NCBI RefSeq assembly: GCF_027604915.1
Contig: NZ_JAJAQC010000045.1
Coordinates: forward strand, 1 to 52,771
Source: Streptomonospora mangrovi
GTDB lineage: Bacteria > Actinomycetota > Actinomycetes > Streptosporangiales > Streptosporangiaceae
Direction of reading: 5' to 3'
DNA length: 52,771 nt
Part shown: positions 32,323 through 39,678 of the stretch, one piece after another
How the letters are laid out: each line of letters begins with the position of its first letter
Numbering within the stretch: position 1 is the first letter of the stretch
Notes under the pieces: model-generated
Databases searched by the model: none
Told to the model about the DNA's origin: nothing
Seen by the model: only the letters and a program-made list of their open reading frames with translations
Program-made: the position numbers and the translations under genes

Positions 32323-33420
32323 CTATCCGGCCGCCGAGTCGGCCTCCCGGAAGCGCAGGCCGTGGCCGGGACCGGTGCTCGCCTCGGCCCAGCCGCCGGT
32401 GATCCGCACGCCGCTGGGGGCGGCCAGGGCGCCCAGGGCCGCGAAGGACGCGCGGTCGATGTCCTCGACCATCTCCGCGCGCGGTACGCACAGCGCCAAC
32501 TGGGCCGACAGCTCCGGCAGGAGGTGGGGCGCCACCGGCACGCCGCGGTGGGCGGCCAGCTCGGCGATCCGCAGGAACGGGGTGATGCCCCCGACCCGCA
32601 CCGCGTTGGGCTGGGCGATGTCGCACACCCCCGCCGCCAGCGCCGCCTCGAACGCGCGGACCGTGCGCAGGTTCTCCCCGATCGCGAAGGGCACCGCGGT
32701 GCGGCGGCGCAGCTCCACGTGGGCGGCCAGGTCCTCGGCCGGCAGCGGCTCCTCGACCCAGTACGGCTCGAAGCGCTCCAGCGCCCGCAGCGCCCGCACG
32801 GCCGCCGGCAGGTCCCAGCGCTGGTTGGCGTCCAGCATCAGGCGCCGTCCCGGCCCCAGCACCCGGCGCACCTGGGCCACCCGCTCGACGTCGCGCTCCA
32901 GGTCGGCGGAGCCGACCTTGACCTTGACCGCGCGGTGCCCGGCCGCCAGCCAGCCGCGCACCTGCTCCAGCAGGTCGGGCAGGTCGTAGTCGAGGTTGAC
33001 CCCGCTGCCGTAGGCGGCCACGCGGCTCCGCCGGGCGCCGATCAGCCCGACCAGGCCGCGCTCCGCCCGGCGGGCCGCCAGGTCCCACAGCGCGATGTCG
33101 ACCGCCGCCACCGCCATCGCGGCCAGCCCGCCCGAGCCCGCGTCGGCCAGGTGCGCGGTCAGGTCGGCCCAGCGCGGCCCCGGGTCCGGCGGCCGCCCCA
33201 CCAGCGCGGCCGGGCAGTCCTCCTCCAGCAGCGCGCGCACCGCGCCCACGCCCACGCGCGGCGTCCACGCGAACCCGGTGCCCTCGGCGCCCGAGGCGGT
33301 GGTGAGGCGGGTGATGACGAGGTGGTTGTGGGTGACCCCGCCGTCCCAGGCGCGGTGCAGCGGCAGCTCCAGCGTCCGGACGGCCAGGCCGGCGACGGTG
33401 TCGTGCGCGGCGGTGCCCAC
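32323..33420 (-). CDS. Enolase-superfamily sugar-acid dehydratase (mandelate racemase subgroup)
   Basis: 365 residues. The catalytic set of the mandelate racemase subgroup can be read: K-x-K at 166/168 (AVKVKVG), metal ligands Asp197 (MLDANQ), Glu in VEEP (about 223-224) and Glu249 (IGEN), and the Asp267-His299 dyad (CDIAQPN, APHLLP). Such enzymes dehydrate sugar acids to 2-keto-3-deoxy acids. GTG 33420 has GAGGG close upstream. It follows kdgD with an 8-nt gap and is last in the operon. Glucarate or galactarate is a good guess because of kdgD, but other aldonates are possible. Confidence 0.85.
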   Translation of the reverse strand: MGTAAHDTVAGLAVRTLELPLHRAWDGGVTHNHLVITRLTTASGAEGTGFAWTPRVGVGAVRALLEEDCPAALVGRPPDPGPRWADLTAHLADAGSGGLAAMAVAAVDIALWDLAARRAERGLVGLIGARRSRVAAYGSGVNLDYDLPDLLEQVRGWLAAGHRAVKVKVGSADLERDVERVAQVRRVLGPGRRLMLDANQRWDLPAAVRALRALERFEPYWVEEPLPAEDLAAHVELRRRTAVPFAIGENLRTVRAFEAALAAGVCDIAQPNAVRVGGITPFLRIAELAAHRGVPVAPHLLPELSAQLALCVPRAEMVEDIDRASFAALGALAAPSGVRITGGWAEASTGPGHGLRFREADSAAG

Positions 33421-33427
33421 GCGGCCC

Positions 33428-34333
33428 TCACCCCTCCTTGACCGCGGCCAGGCCGGCGTCGATGATCGCGGCCAGCCGGGCGGTCTCCTCGTCGGTGGGG
33501 TCGGTGAAGGGCGGGCGCACCCCGCCCACCGCGGCTCCGCGCAGCCGGGCGCCCGCCTTGACCAGCGCCACGGCGTAGCCGGGGGCGCGGTCGCGCAGCG
33601 CCGCCAGCGGGCGGTAGAACACCTCCAGCAGGGTCTCGGCGAGCGGGTCGCCCGCGTGGAAGGCGCGGTAGAAGGCGGTGGCGACCTCGGGGGCGAAGGC
33701 GAACGCCGCCGAGGAGTACAGCGGCACCCCGATGGCGCTGTAGGCGGGCACCGACACCTCGGCGGTGGGCAGCCCGTTGAAGAAGGTGAACCCGGGGCCC
33801 TCGGCGCGGCGCACGGCGGCCACCACGCGCGCCATGCGGTCCACATCGCCCAGTCCGTCCTTGATGCCCACCACGCCGGGCAGCGCGGCGACCTCGGCGG
33901 CGGTCTCGGGGGTGAGGGCCAGCGACCCCCGCTGGTAGACGATCGCGGGGATGGGCACGGCCGAGGTGACCGCGCGGACGTAGTCGGCCAGGCCGCGCTG
34001 GGTGCCGCCCACCAGGTAGGGCGGCAGCAGCAGGATGGCGTCGGCGCCCAGGTCGCGGGCCGCGGCGGCCTGCTCCACCGCGGTGCCCAGGCTGCCTCCG
34101 GCCCCGGCCACCACCGGCACCCGCCCGCCGGTGACGGCCACGGCCGCGCGCACCACGCGCGCGTGCTCGGCGCTGGACAGGGCGTGGGCCTCGCCGGTGC
34201 CGCAGGCGGCGAAGACCCCGCCGGGGCGGTGGTCGAGCCCGGCGGCGATGTGGTGCTCCAGCGCGGCCTCGTCCAGGGCGCCGGTGCGGTCGAACGGCGT
34301 GACCGGGAAGAACAGGATTCCGTCGAAGTCCAT
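33428..34333 (-). CDS. kdgD: 5-dehydro-4-deoxyglucarate dehydratase-like (DHDPS family)
   Basis: 301 residues, TIM barrel of the dihydrodipicolinate synthase superfamily. The opening GILFFPVTPFDRTGALDEAALEHHI and FAACGTGEAHALS are characteristic of KdgD rather than DapA. The Schiff-base lysine is Lys158 in VVGIKDG and the partner tyrosine Tyr133 in IVYQRG. KdgD dehydrates and decarboxylates 5-dehydro-4-deoxyglucarate to 2-oxoglutarate semialdehyde. ATG 34333 has GGAGGAA about 10 nt upstream. A strong hairpin lies between this gene and the isomerase gene upstream, so kdgD and the dehydratase may be expressed at a different level. Confidence 0.85.
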   Translation of the reverse strand: MDFDGILFFPVTPFDRTGALDEAALEHHIAAGLDHRPGGVFAACGTGEAHALSSAEHARVVRAAVAVTGGRVPVVAGAGGSLGTAVEQAAAARDLGADAILLLPPYLVGGTQRGLADYVRAVTSAVPIPAIVYQRGSLALTPETAAEVAALPGVVGIKDGLGDVDRMARVVAAVRRAEGPGFTFFNGLPTAEVSVPAYSAIGVPLYSSAAFAFAPEVATAFYRAFHAGDPLAETLLEVFYRPLAALRDRAPGYAVALVKAGARLRGAAVGGVRPPFTDPTDEETARLAAIIDAGLAAVKEG

Positions 34334-34464
34334 GGGGTGGGGTTTCCTCCGGTAGCGGTGGCCCGGCGCGGCCGGGGCCGGCGTGGACACGGGGTGGACG
34401 CCCGCCCCGCACCCGCGCGCGGCGGGGCCGGGAGAGCGGGGGCGGGGCGGACGGGGTGGTGCCG

Positions 34465-34497
34465 CGTGCGGTGGGGGCCGGGGCGCCCCACCGCACG
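34465..34497 (-). terminator. 12-bp hairpin inside the sugar-acid operon
   Basis: CGTGCGGTGGGG (34465-34476) pairs exactly with 34486-34497 around a 9-nt loop, 11 nt after the isomerase stop on the minus strand and 132 nt before kdgD. It could be a partial terminator or an mRNA-stabilising element setting different amounts of upstream and downstream genes. Confidence 0.6.
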
Positions 34498-34507
34498 GGG
34501 TCGGGGG

Positions 34508-35458
34508 TCAGGCGAGGTATTCCACGTGGCGCCGGGCCAGCGTGGCGAGCACGGCGTCGGGGTCGGCCGACCACACGTCGGCGTTGAAGATCTCCACCTC
34601 CACGTCGCCGGTGTAGCCCGCGGCCAGCACCGAGTCGTGCAGGCCGGCGACGTCGGCGTGGCCGTCGCCGACCATGCCGCGGCCCAGCAGGGCGTCGGCG
34701 GGCAGCGGCAGGATCCAGTCGCAGGCCTGGAAGGAGGCGATGCGGGCGCCGGCCCGGGCGATGGCGGCGTGCACCTGGGGGTCCCACCACACGTGGTAGG
34801 CGTCGACCACCACCCCGACCTGGCCCACGGGGAACCGCTCGGCGATGTCCACCGCCTGGCCGAGGGTGGACAGCACCGCCCGGTCGGCGCAGAACATCGG
34901 GTGCAGCGCCTCCAGCGCCAGGCACACGCCGCGCTCGGCGGCGTAGGGCGCCAGTTCGGCGATGCCCTCGACCACGCGCTCGCGGGCGCCGGCGAGGTCG
35001 CGGTCGCCCTCGGGCAGCCCGCCCACCACCATCACCAGGCAGGGCGCGCCCAGTTCGGCGGCCTCGTCCAGGGCGCGCCGGTTGTCGTCCAGGGCCGCGG
35101 CGCGGTCGGGTCCGGTGAGGAACCCGCCCCGGCAGTAGGAGGACACCCGCAGGCCCGCGTCGCGGACCAGCCGGGCGGCGGCGGCCGTCCCGGACTCGGC
35201 CACCGGCCCCCGCCACAGGCCGATGGCGGGGATCCCGGCGCGCGCGCAGCCCGCCACGGCCTCGGCCACACCCCACTGGCGGACGGTGATCTGGTTGAGG
35301 GACAGCCGGGCCAGGCGGGGGTCGCCGGGCCGGGGGGTGGGCACCCGCGCGGGCGCCATGGAGGGCACGTCCAGCGGACCGGTGGCGGCCTGGGCGCGGG
35401 CGGTCGCGGGGCGCGGCGGCGTGGCGGCGCCGGCGGGCATCGCGGGTTCGCCGGTCAC
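34508..35458 (-). CDS. Sugar phosphate isomerase/epimerase-like TIM-barrel protein (AP endonuclease 2 family)
   Basis: 316 residues. After about 50 low-complexity residues the xylose-isomerase-like barrel begins (LARLSLNQITVRQWGVAEAVAGCARAGIPAIGLW). Metal-site segments include ALEALHPMF, VVVDAYHVWWDP and VEVEIFNADVW, whose Glu, Asp and His residues match the family. Members isomerise or epimerise sugars, keto-sugars or inositol derivatives. GTG 35458 overlaps the stop of the DUF993 gene (GTGA); a later ATG (about 35440) is possible. Central gene of the LacI-controlled operon; substrate unknown. Confidence 0.85.
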   Translation of the reverse strand: MTGEPAMPAGAATPPRPATARAQAATGPLDVPSMAPARVPTPRPGDPRLARLSLNQITVRQWGVAEAVAGCARAGIPAIGLWRGPVAESGTAAAARLVRDAGLRVSSYCRGGFLTGPDRAAALDDNRRALDEAAELGAPCLVMVVGGLPEGDRDLAGARERVVEGIAELAPYAAERGVCLALEALHPMFCADRAVLSTLGQAVDIAERFPVGQVGVVVDAYHVWWDPQVHAAIARAGARIASFQACDWILPLPADALLGRGMVGDGHADVAGLHDSVLAAGYTGDVEVEIFNADVWSADPDAVLATLARRHVEYLA

Positions 35459-36624
35459 GGGGCCACCCCCACCACCTCCAGCAGGCGGCGCATGCGCCGC
35501 ACGGCGGTGTCGGGGTCGGTGAGCACCCCGGCGGCGTCGGCCAGCCGCAGGGTCTCGGCCAGGTGCACCACGTCGCGGGCGCCGTGCAGGCCGCCGACCA
35601 TGGTGAACCCGCGCTGGTAGCCGTTGAGCCAGGCCAGGAACGCGATCCCGGTCTTGTAGTGGTAGGTGGGGGCGGCGAATACGTGCCGGGCCAGCGGCAC
35701 GGTGGGGTCCATCAGGGCGCGGTAGCGTCCGGTGTCGCCGTCGTCCAGCGCGCGCAGCGCGGCGGCGGCGGCCGGCGCGATGGCGGCGAAGATCCCCAGT
35801 AGGGCGTCGGAGTGGCCCTGGTCGTCGCCGAGGATGAGGTCGGGGTAGTTGAAGTCGTCGCCGGTGTAGAGCCGCACCCCGGCGGGCAGCCGGCGGCGCA
35901 GGCGCACCTCCAGGTCGGCGTCCAGCAGCGACACCTTGATCCCGGCGACCCGGTCGGCGTGGGCCGCGATCAGCTCGGCGACCGTGCCGATGGCGTCGGC
36001 GGGGTCGGCGTGGCCCCAGTAGCCGGCCAGCGCGGGGTCGAAGGCGGCGCCCAGCCAGTGCAGCACGACGGGGCCGCGCACCTGCTCCAGGAGGCGGCCG
36101 TAGACCTTGGCGTAGTCCTCGGGGCCGCGCGCGGCGGCGGCGAGGTGCCGGCTGGCCATCAGCACGGGCACCGCGCCGGAGGCCTCGACGGTCTCCAGTT
36201 GCTCGGTATACGCCGTGATAACGCTTTCCAGAGTGGCGGGCGCGTCCGCCGGCAGGTGGTCGGTGCCCGCCCCGCACACCAGCGCGGCGCCGCGCGCGGC
36301 GGCCTCGGCGCCGGAGCGGCGGATCAGTTCGGCGGTGGCCGGCCAGTCCAGGCCCATGCCGCGCTGGGCGGTGTCCATGGCGTCGGCGACGCCCAGGCCC
36401 TGGTCCCACAGGTGGTGGCGGAAGGCCAGCGTGGCCTCCCAGTCCAGGCGGGCGGGCGCGCCGATGGCGTTGCCCCCCAGCGGGTCGGCCACGACGTGGG
36501 CGGCGGCGTAGGCGGTGCGCGAGCGCGGCGGCGCGGCCGGGGCGGGCGCCGGCGCGGGGGCGGGGCGGGGGGTGAACGCGGTGAAGCCGCCGCCGGGTGC
36601 GGGCAGGCGCAGGGCGTCGCTCAT
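35455..36624 (-). CDS. DUF993 family protein (DHDPS-like aldolase fold)
   Basis: 389 residues. Segments typical of DUF993 include NAIGAPARLDWEATLAFRHHLWDQGLGVADAMDTAQRGMGLDW, VITAYTEQLETVEASG, VVLHWLGAAFDPALAGYWG and VAGIKVSLLDADLEVRLRR, where the Lys in GIKVS is a candidate Schiff-base lysine in a dihydrodipicolinate-synthase-like barrel. No reaction is established for this family to my knowledge; a lyase or aldolase step on a sugar-derived keto acid is likely. It overlaps both neighbours by 4 nt. A partial LacI-type site lies inside the coding region (36215-36230). Confidence 0.82.
   Translation of the reverse strand: MSDALRLPAPGGGFTAFTPRPAPAPAPAPAAPPRSRTAYAAAHVVADPLGGNAIGAPARLDWEATLAFRHHLWDQGLGVADAMDTAQRGMGLDWPATAELIRRSGAEAAARGAALVCGAGTDHLPADAPATLESVITAYTEQLETVEASGAVPVLMASRHLAAAARGPEDYAKVYGRLLEQVRGPVVLHWLGAAFDPALAGYWGHADPADAIGTVAELIAAHADRVAGIKVSLLDADLEVRLRRRLPAGVRLYTGDDFNYPDLILGDDQGHSDALLGIFAAIAPAAAAALRALDDGDTGRYRALMDPTVPLARHVFAAPTYHYKTGIAFLAWLNGYQRGFTMVGGLHGARDVVHLAETLRLADAAGVLTDPDTAVRRMRRLLEVVGVAP
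36215..36230. promoter_or_regulatory. Weak intragenic LacI-like site F (GTGATAACGCTTTCCA)
   Basis: One arm (CGCTTTCCA) is perfect, the other has four mismatches. It lies within the DUF993 coding region and sits in a locally AT-richer patch (GTATACGCCGTGATAACG). It may be an auxiliary operator or chance. Confidence 0.3.
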
Positions 36625-37778
36625 CGCAGCTCCACCTCCTCAAGTTCCACCCGGTGGCCCGAGAGCGCCGAGCGCAGCCCGGCCTCGGCCAGTTGCAGGC
36701 CGCGCGCGCCCGAGAGCAGGTCGTAGGGGAACTCCTCGCCGGCGCAGACGTGGGCGATGAACCGCTCCCACTGGGCGCGGAAGCCGTTGACGAAGGTGGT
36801 GTTGTCGGGCACCGGCTCCCAGTGGTCGCGGTAGCCGCCGGGGTCGGCGGGGGCGTCGGGGTCCCACACCGCCCGGGGCGTGGTGACCCGGTGCTGCACG
36901 CGGCACTCGCGCAGGCCGGCCACCGCGCTGCCCTCTGTGCCGTCGACCTGGAACTCCACCAGTTCGCCGCGGTCCACCCGCACGCACCAGGAGGAGTTGA
37001 TCTGGGCGATCGCTCCGCCCTCCAGTTCGAAGACGGCGTAGGCGGCGTCCTCGGCGGTGGCGGCGTAGGGGCGGCCCTCCTCGTCCCAGCGGCGCGGGAT
37101 GTGGGTGGCGGTGCGCGCGGTCACCGCGCGCACGGGCGCGAACAGGCGCTCCAGGATGTAGTGCCAGTGGGGGAACATGTCCAGGACGATCCCGCCGCCG
37201 TCCTCGCTGCGGTAGTTCCAACTCGGGCGCTGGGCCTCCTGCCAGCCGCCCTCGAACACCCAGTAGCCGAACTCGCCGCGCACCGAGAGCACGCGGCCGA
37301 AGAACCCGCTCTCCACCAGGCGGCGCAGCTTGAGCAGTCCCGGCAGGAACAGCTTGTCCTGGACGACGCCGTTGCACACCCCGGCGTCGCGGGCGAGCTT
37401 GGCCAGTTCCAGGGCGGCGCTCAGCGTGCCGGCGGTGGGCTTCTCGGTGTAGACGTGCTTGCCGGCGGCGATGGCGGCGCGCACGGCGTCCTCGCGGACG
37501 GAGGTGATCTGGGCGTCGAAGTAGACCTCGATCGCCGGGTCGGAGAGAACGGTGTCGAGATCGGTGCTCCAGCGCTCCACGCCGTGGCGCTCGGCGATGG
37601 CGCGCAGCTTGTCGGGCGAGCGCCCCACGAGGACGGGCTCGGGCACCACGCGCGAGCCGTCGGGCAGCACGACCCCTCCGGCGTTCCTGATGGCCAGCAC
37701 CGACCTCGTCAAATGCTGGCGGTAGCCCATGCGGCCGGTGACGCCGTTCATGGCGACGGCCAGCACCCGGTCTTGCAT
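36621..37778 (-). CDS. Gfo/Idh/MocA-family oxidoreductase (second copy)
   Basis: 385 residues, first gene of the five-gene operon. The Rossmann start is VLAVAMNGVTGRMGYRQHL, an unusual form in which NGVTGRMG replaces GxGxxG. EKP occurs at 112-114 (HVYTEKPTAG) and a likely catalytic region DMFPHWHYILERLF follows. It probably oxidises a sugar or sugar acid with NAD(P). ATG 37778 has AGGA 7 nt upstream. The LacI-type site D (37805-37820) lies 26 nt upstream and site E 199 bp further. It is only distantly similar to the Gfo/Idh protein at 17263, so the two probably act on different intermediates. Confidence 0.87.
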   Translation of the reverse strand: MQDRVLAVAMNGVTGRMGYRQHLTRSVLAIRNAGGVVLPDGSRVVPEPVLVGRSPDKLRAIAERHGVERWSTDLDTVLSDPAIEVYFDAQITSVREDAVRAAIAAGKHVYTEKPTAGTLSAALELAKLARDAGVCNGVVQDKLFLPGLLKLRRLVESGFFGRVLSVRGEFGYWVFEGGWQEAQRPSWNYRSEDGGGIVLDMFPHWHYILERLFAPVRAVTARTATHIPRRWDEEGRPYAATAEDAAYAVFELEGGAIAQINSSWCVRVDRGELVEFQVDGTEGSAVAGLRECRVQHRVTTPRAVWDPDAPADPGGYRDHWEPVPDNTTFVNGFRAQWERFIAHVCAGEEFPYDLLSGARGLQLAEAGLRSALSGHRVELEEVELR

Positions 37779-37804
37779 ACGTCGTCCTATCACTCGGCAC
37801 CAGA

Positions 37805-37820
37805 AAGAAAGCGCTTTCCA
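37805..37820. promoter_or_regulatory. LacI-family operator site D (AAGAAAGCGCTTTCCA)
   Basis: On the minus strand it reads TGGAAAGCGCTTTCTT and begins 26 nt before the first operon gene. The bases just upstream in the direction of transcription include TAAAGT, a possible -10, so the layout repeats that of sites A to C. Confidence 0.85.
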
Positions 37821-38003
37821 AGGTACTTTAACGTCCTTTCCGCCGCCAGAGAGGGGTTCGCCCCGTTTCTCCGGTCGGCGTCGGCCGCCGGGGGCCGACC
37901 GGCTCGCGCACGGCGCCCGTCTTCCCTGGCCGGATCGGGCACGCGGGCGCTCCGGCGCCCGCCGCCGGGGCCGCTCGCCGCCGCCCAGACCGCTCCCCCG
38001 AAA

Positions 38004-38019
38004 CAGAAAGCGCTTACCG
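38004..38019. promoter_or_regulatory. LacI-family operator site E (CAGAAAGCGCTTACCG)
   Basis: Central AAAGCGCTT is intact, with mismatches toward the ends. Its centre is 199 bp from that of site D, close to 19 helical turns, so a tetrameric or bridged repressor could loop the DNA between them. Confidence 0.7.
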
Positions 38020-38062
38020 ACACGGGCCGCACGCCCGCCGCATCCCGCCCGCCCGCGCCGGA

Positions 38063-38084
38063 AGGGCGGGATCCGGCCCGCCCT
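38063..38084 (-). terminator. 8-bp hairpin after the Rv3235-like gene
   Basis: AGGGCGGG (38063-38070) pairs exactly with CCCGCCCT (38077-38084) around a 6-nt loop, 22 nt after the stop codon on the minus strand. It would prevent read-through into the sugar-acid operon. Confidence 0.6.
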
Positions 38085-38106
38085 CCGCCACCCGCTCCTA
38101 CCGCTC

Positions 38107-38550
38107 CTACCGGCCGCCCCGCCGCTGCCGCCGGGGGCCGCAGACGTCGGTCTCCAGGTGGGTGCACAGCCAGGCGTGCTCGGCATAGGTGATGCGCAGC
38201 GCCAGCGCCCGGCAGCGGCTGCCGCAGTCGATCACCGCGGTGACCTCGGCGACGTCGGAGCCGGGGGCGGTGAGCACCGCCCGCCGCAGGCGCGGCCGGC
38301 GCGCGCAGGCATAGGCCCCGGCCCGGCGCTCCAGCAGCTCATAGGCCCGCCGCGACAGCAGCGGGCGCACCTGGCCCGCCGGGCGGTCACCCGCCAGGAC
38401 CTCGGCCACCACTTGGGCGAAGGCGGTGAGGTGCCGGGCGCTGCGGGTGCGGGGGTAGGGCGCGCCGCCGGGCCGGGCGGGCGCCGGCGCGCGGCGGGGG
38501 CGGCCCTGCGCCCCAGGGCACAGGGCGGCGGTGAGCTGGTGAGCGGCCAA
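38107..38550 (-). CDS. Rv3235-like actinobacterial protein
   Basis: 147 residues from TTG 38550. Family features are AFAQVVAEVLAGDRPAGQVRPLLSRRAYELLERR, then a strand pattern VAEVTAVIDCGSRCRALALRITYAEHAWLCTHLETD. These small proteins are widespread in Actinobacteria and usually lie near secA; function unknown. TTG is preferred because AAAGGGAG lies 4-5 nt upstream; a GTG at 38598 has its SD too close. The N-terminal 45 residues are Ala/Pro/Arg-rich. It is divergent from the GDPD gene. Confidence 0.7.
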   Translation of the reverse strand: MAAHQLTAALCPGAQGRPRRAPAPARPGGAPYPRTRSARHLTAFAQVVAEVLAGDRPAGQVRPLLSRRAYELLERRAGAYACARRPRLRRAVLTAPGSDVAEVTAVIDCGSRCRALALRITYAEHAWLCTHLETDVCGPRRQRRGGR

Positions 38551-38732
38551 GGGACTCCCTTTCCGGTGGGTGCGGGCGCCCGTACCGGCGCCCGTCACTC
38601 CTCCCAGAGCCGCGGGCGGCCCCGCGCTGCCACCTGGAATTCCGGCTTTCCCGCCCGCGCCCGGTGCGCCGCCGGCCGCCCGCCGGCGGTGCCCGCCCGC
38701 CTCCCCCGGTGCCCCGGCCGCCCGCGAGCGGG

Positions 38733-38738
38733 CATACT
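38733..38738 (+). promoter_or_regulatory. -10 element CATACT for a probably leaderless GDPD transcript
   Basis: CATACT ends 6 nt before the GTG start codon and there is no Shine-Dalgarno sequence between them. A start site at or next to the GTG would give a leaderless mRNA, common in actinomycetes. Confidence 0.5.
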
Positions 38739-38744
38739 GCTGCT

Positions 38745-39611
38745 GTGACTGACGGGTACCTGGACTCCCCCACGCCCATCGCCCTGGCGCACCGGGGCGG
38801 CTGGCGCACCGGCCCCTCCGGCGAGGTCAGCACCGAACTGGAGAACACCGCCGCCGCGTTCCAGCACGCCGTCGACCTCGGGTACCGCTACCTGGAGACC
38901 GACGCCCACACCACCCGCGACGGCACCCTGCTGGCGTTCCACGACCCCACCCTGGACCGCGCCACCGACCGCCGGGGCCGCATCGCCGACCTCCCCTACG
39001 CCGAGGTCGCCCGCGCCCGGGTCGGCGGCAGCGAGCCGATCCCGCTGCTGGCCGACCTGCTCGGCTCCTGGCCGCATGTGCGCTTCAACATCGACCTCAA
39101 GGCCGACGACACCGTCGAGCCGCTGGTGGAGGTCCTGCGCCGCACCAACGCCTGGGACCGGGTGTGCGTGGGCTCCTTCAACCAGCGCCGACTGGACCGC
39201 GCCCGCCGCGCCTTCGGCCGGCCGGTGGCCACCAGTTGCGGCCCCCTCGACGTCGCCCGGCTGCGCGCGGGCTCCCTGGCGCCGCCGCTGCGCGCGCTGG
39301 TGCGGCGCGGCCCCCTGTGCGCGCAGATCCCGCTGCACCACCGCGGGTTCCCGCTGGTCACCCGCGACCTCATCGCCACCGCGCACCGGCTCGGCATGCA
39401 GGTGCACGTGTGGACCATCAACGACACCGCCGTGATGGGCCGCCTGCTCGACGCCGGGGTGGACGGGATCGTCAGCGACAACATCGACGGCCTGCGCCGC
39501 GTCCTGCGCGACCGCGGCGCCTGGCCGGGCGCCGAGGCGGGCGGCGGCTGGCACAATACCTCCCGCGGCACCCCTGCCGACGCCTCCCCGAACGGCTCGG
39601 CCGCCCCCTGA
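38745..39611 (+). CDS. Glycerophosphodiester phosphodiesterase
   Basis: 288 residues, GDPD TIM barrel. Motifs: AHRGG with the first catalytic His, ENTAAAFQHAVDLGYRYLETDAHTTRDGTLLAFHDPTLDR containing the metal-binding Glu/Asp and second His, and the C-terminal VWTINDTAVMGRLLDAGVDGIVSDN. It cleaves glycerophosphodiesters to glycerol-3-phosphate and an alcohol. No signal peptide is seen, so it is probably cytoplasmic. The GTG start is inferred from homology and a -10 element only 6 nt upstream. A UMF1-type transporter follows 67 nt later. Confidence 0.92.
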   Translation: MTDGYLDSPTPIALAHRGGWRTGPSGEVSTELENTAAAFQHAVDLGYRYLETDAHTTRDGTLLAFHDPTLDRATDRRGRIADLPYAEVARARVGGSEPIPLLADLLGSWPHVRFNIDLKADDTVEPLVEVLRRTNAWDRVCVGSFNQRRLDRARRAFGRPVATSCGPLDVARLRAGSLAPPLRALVRRGPLCAQIPLHHRGFPLVTRDLIATAHRLGMQVHVWTINDTAVMGRLLDAGVDGIVSDNIDGLRRVLRDRGAWPGAEAGGGWHNTSRGTPADASPNGSAAP

Positions 39612-39678
39612 CCCCCCGGCGCTGCGCCGCGCCCGGACAGGGCGGCCCGCCCCGGCCCGCGCAAGGATGAGGACCACC

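Larger units (their letters stand above)
37779..38106. other. Control region of the sugar-acid operon (328 bp)
   Basis: It lies between the operon start and the stop of the Rv3235-like gene. It contains LacI-type sites D and E and the hairpin at 38063-38084. No small gene is seen. Confidence 0.6.
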
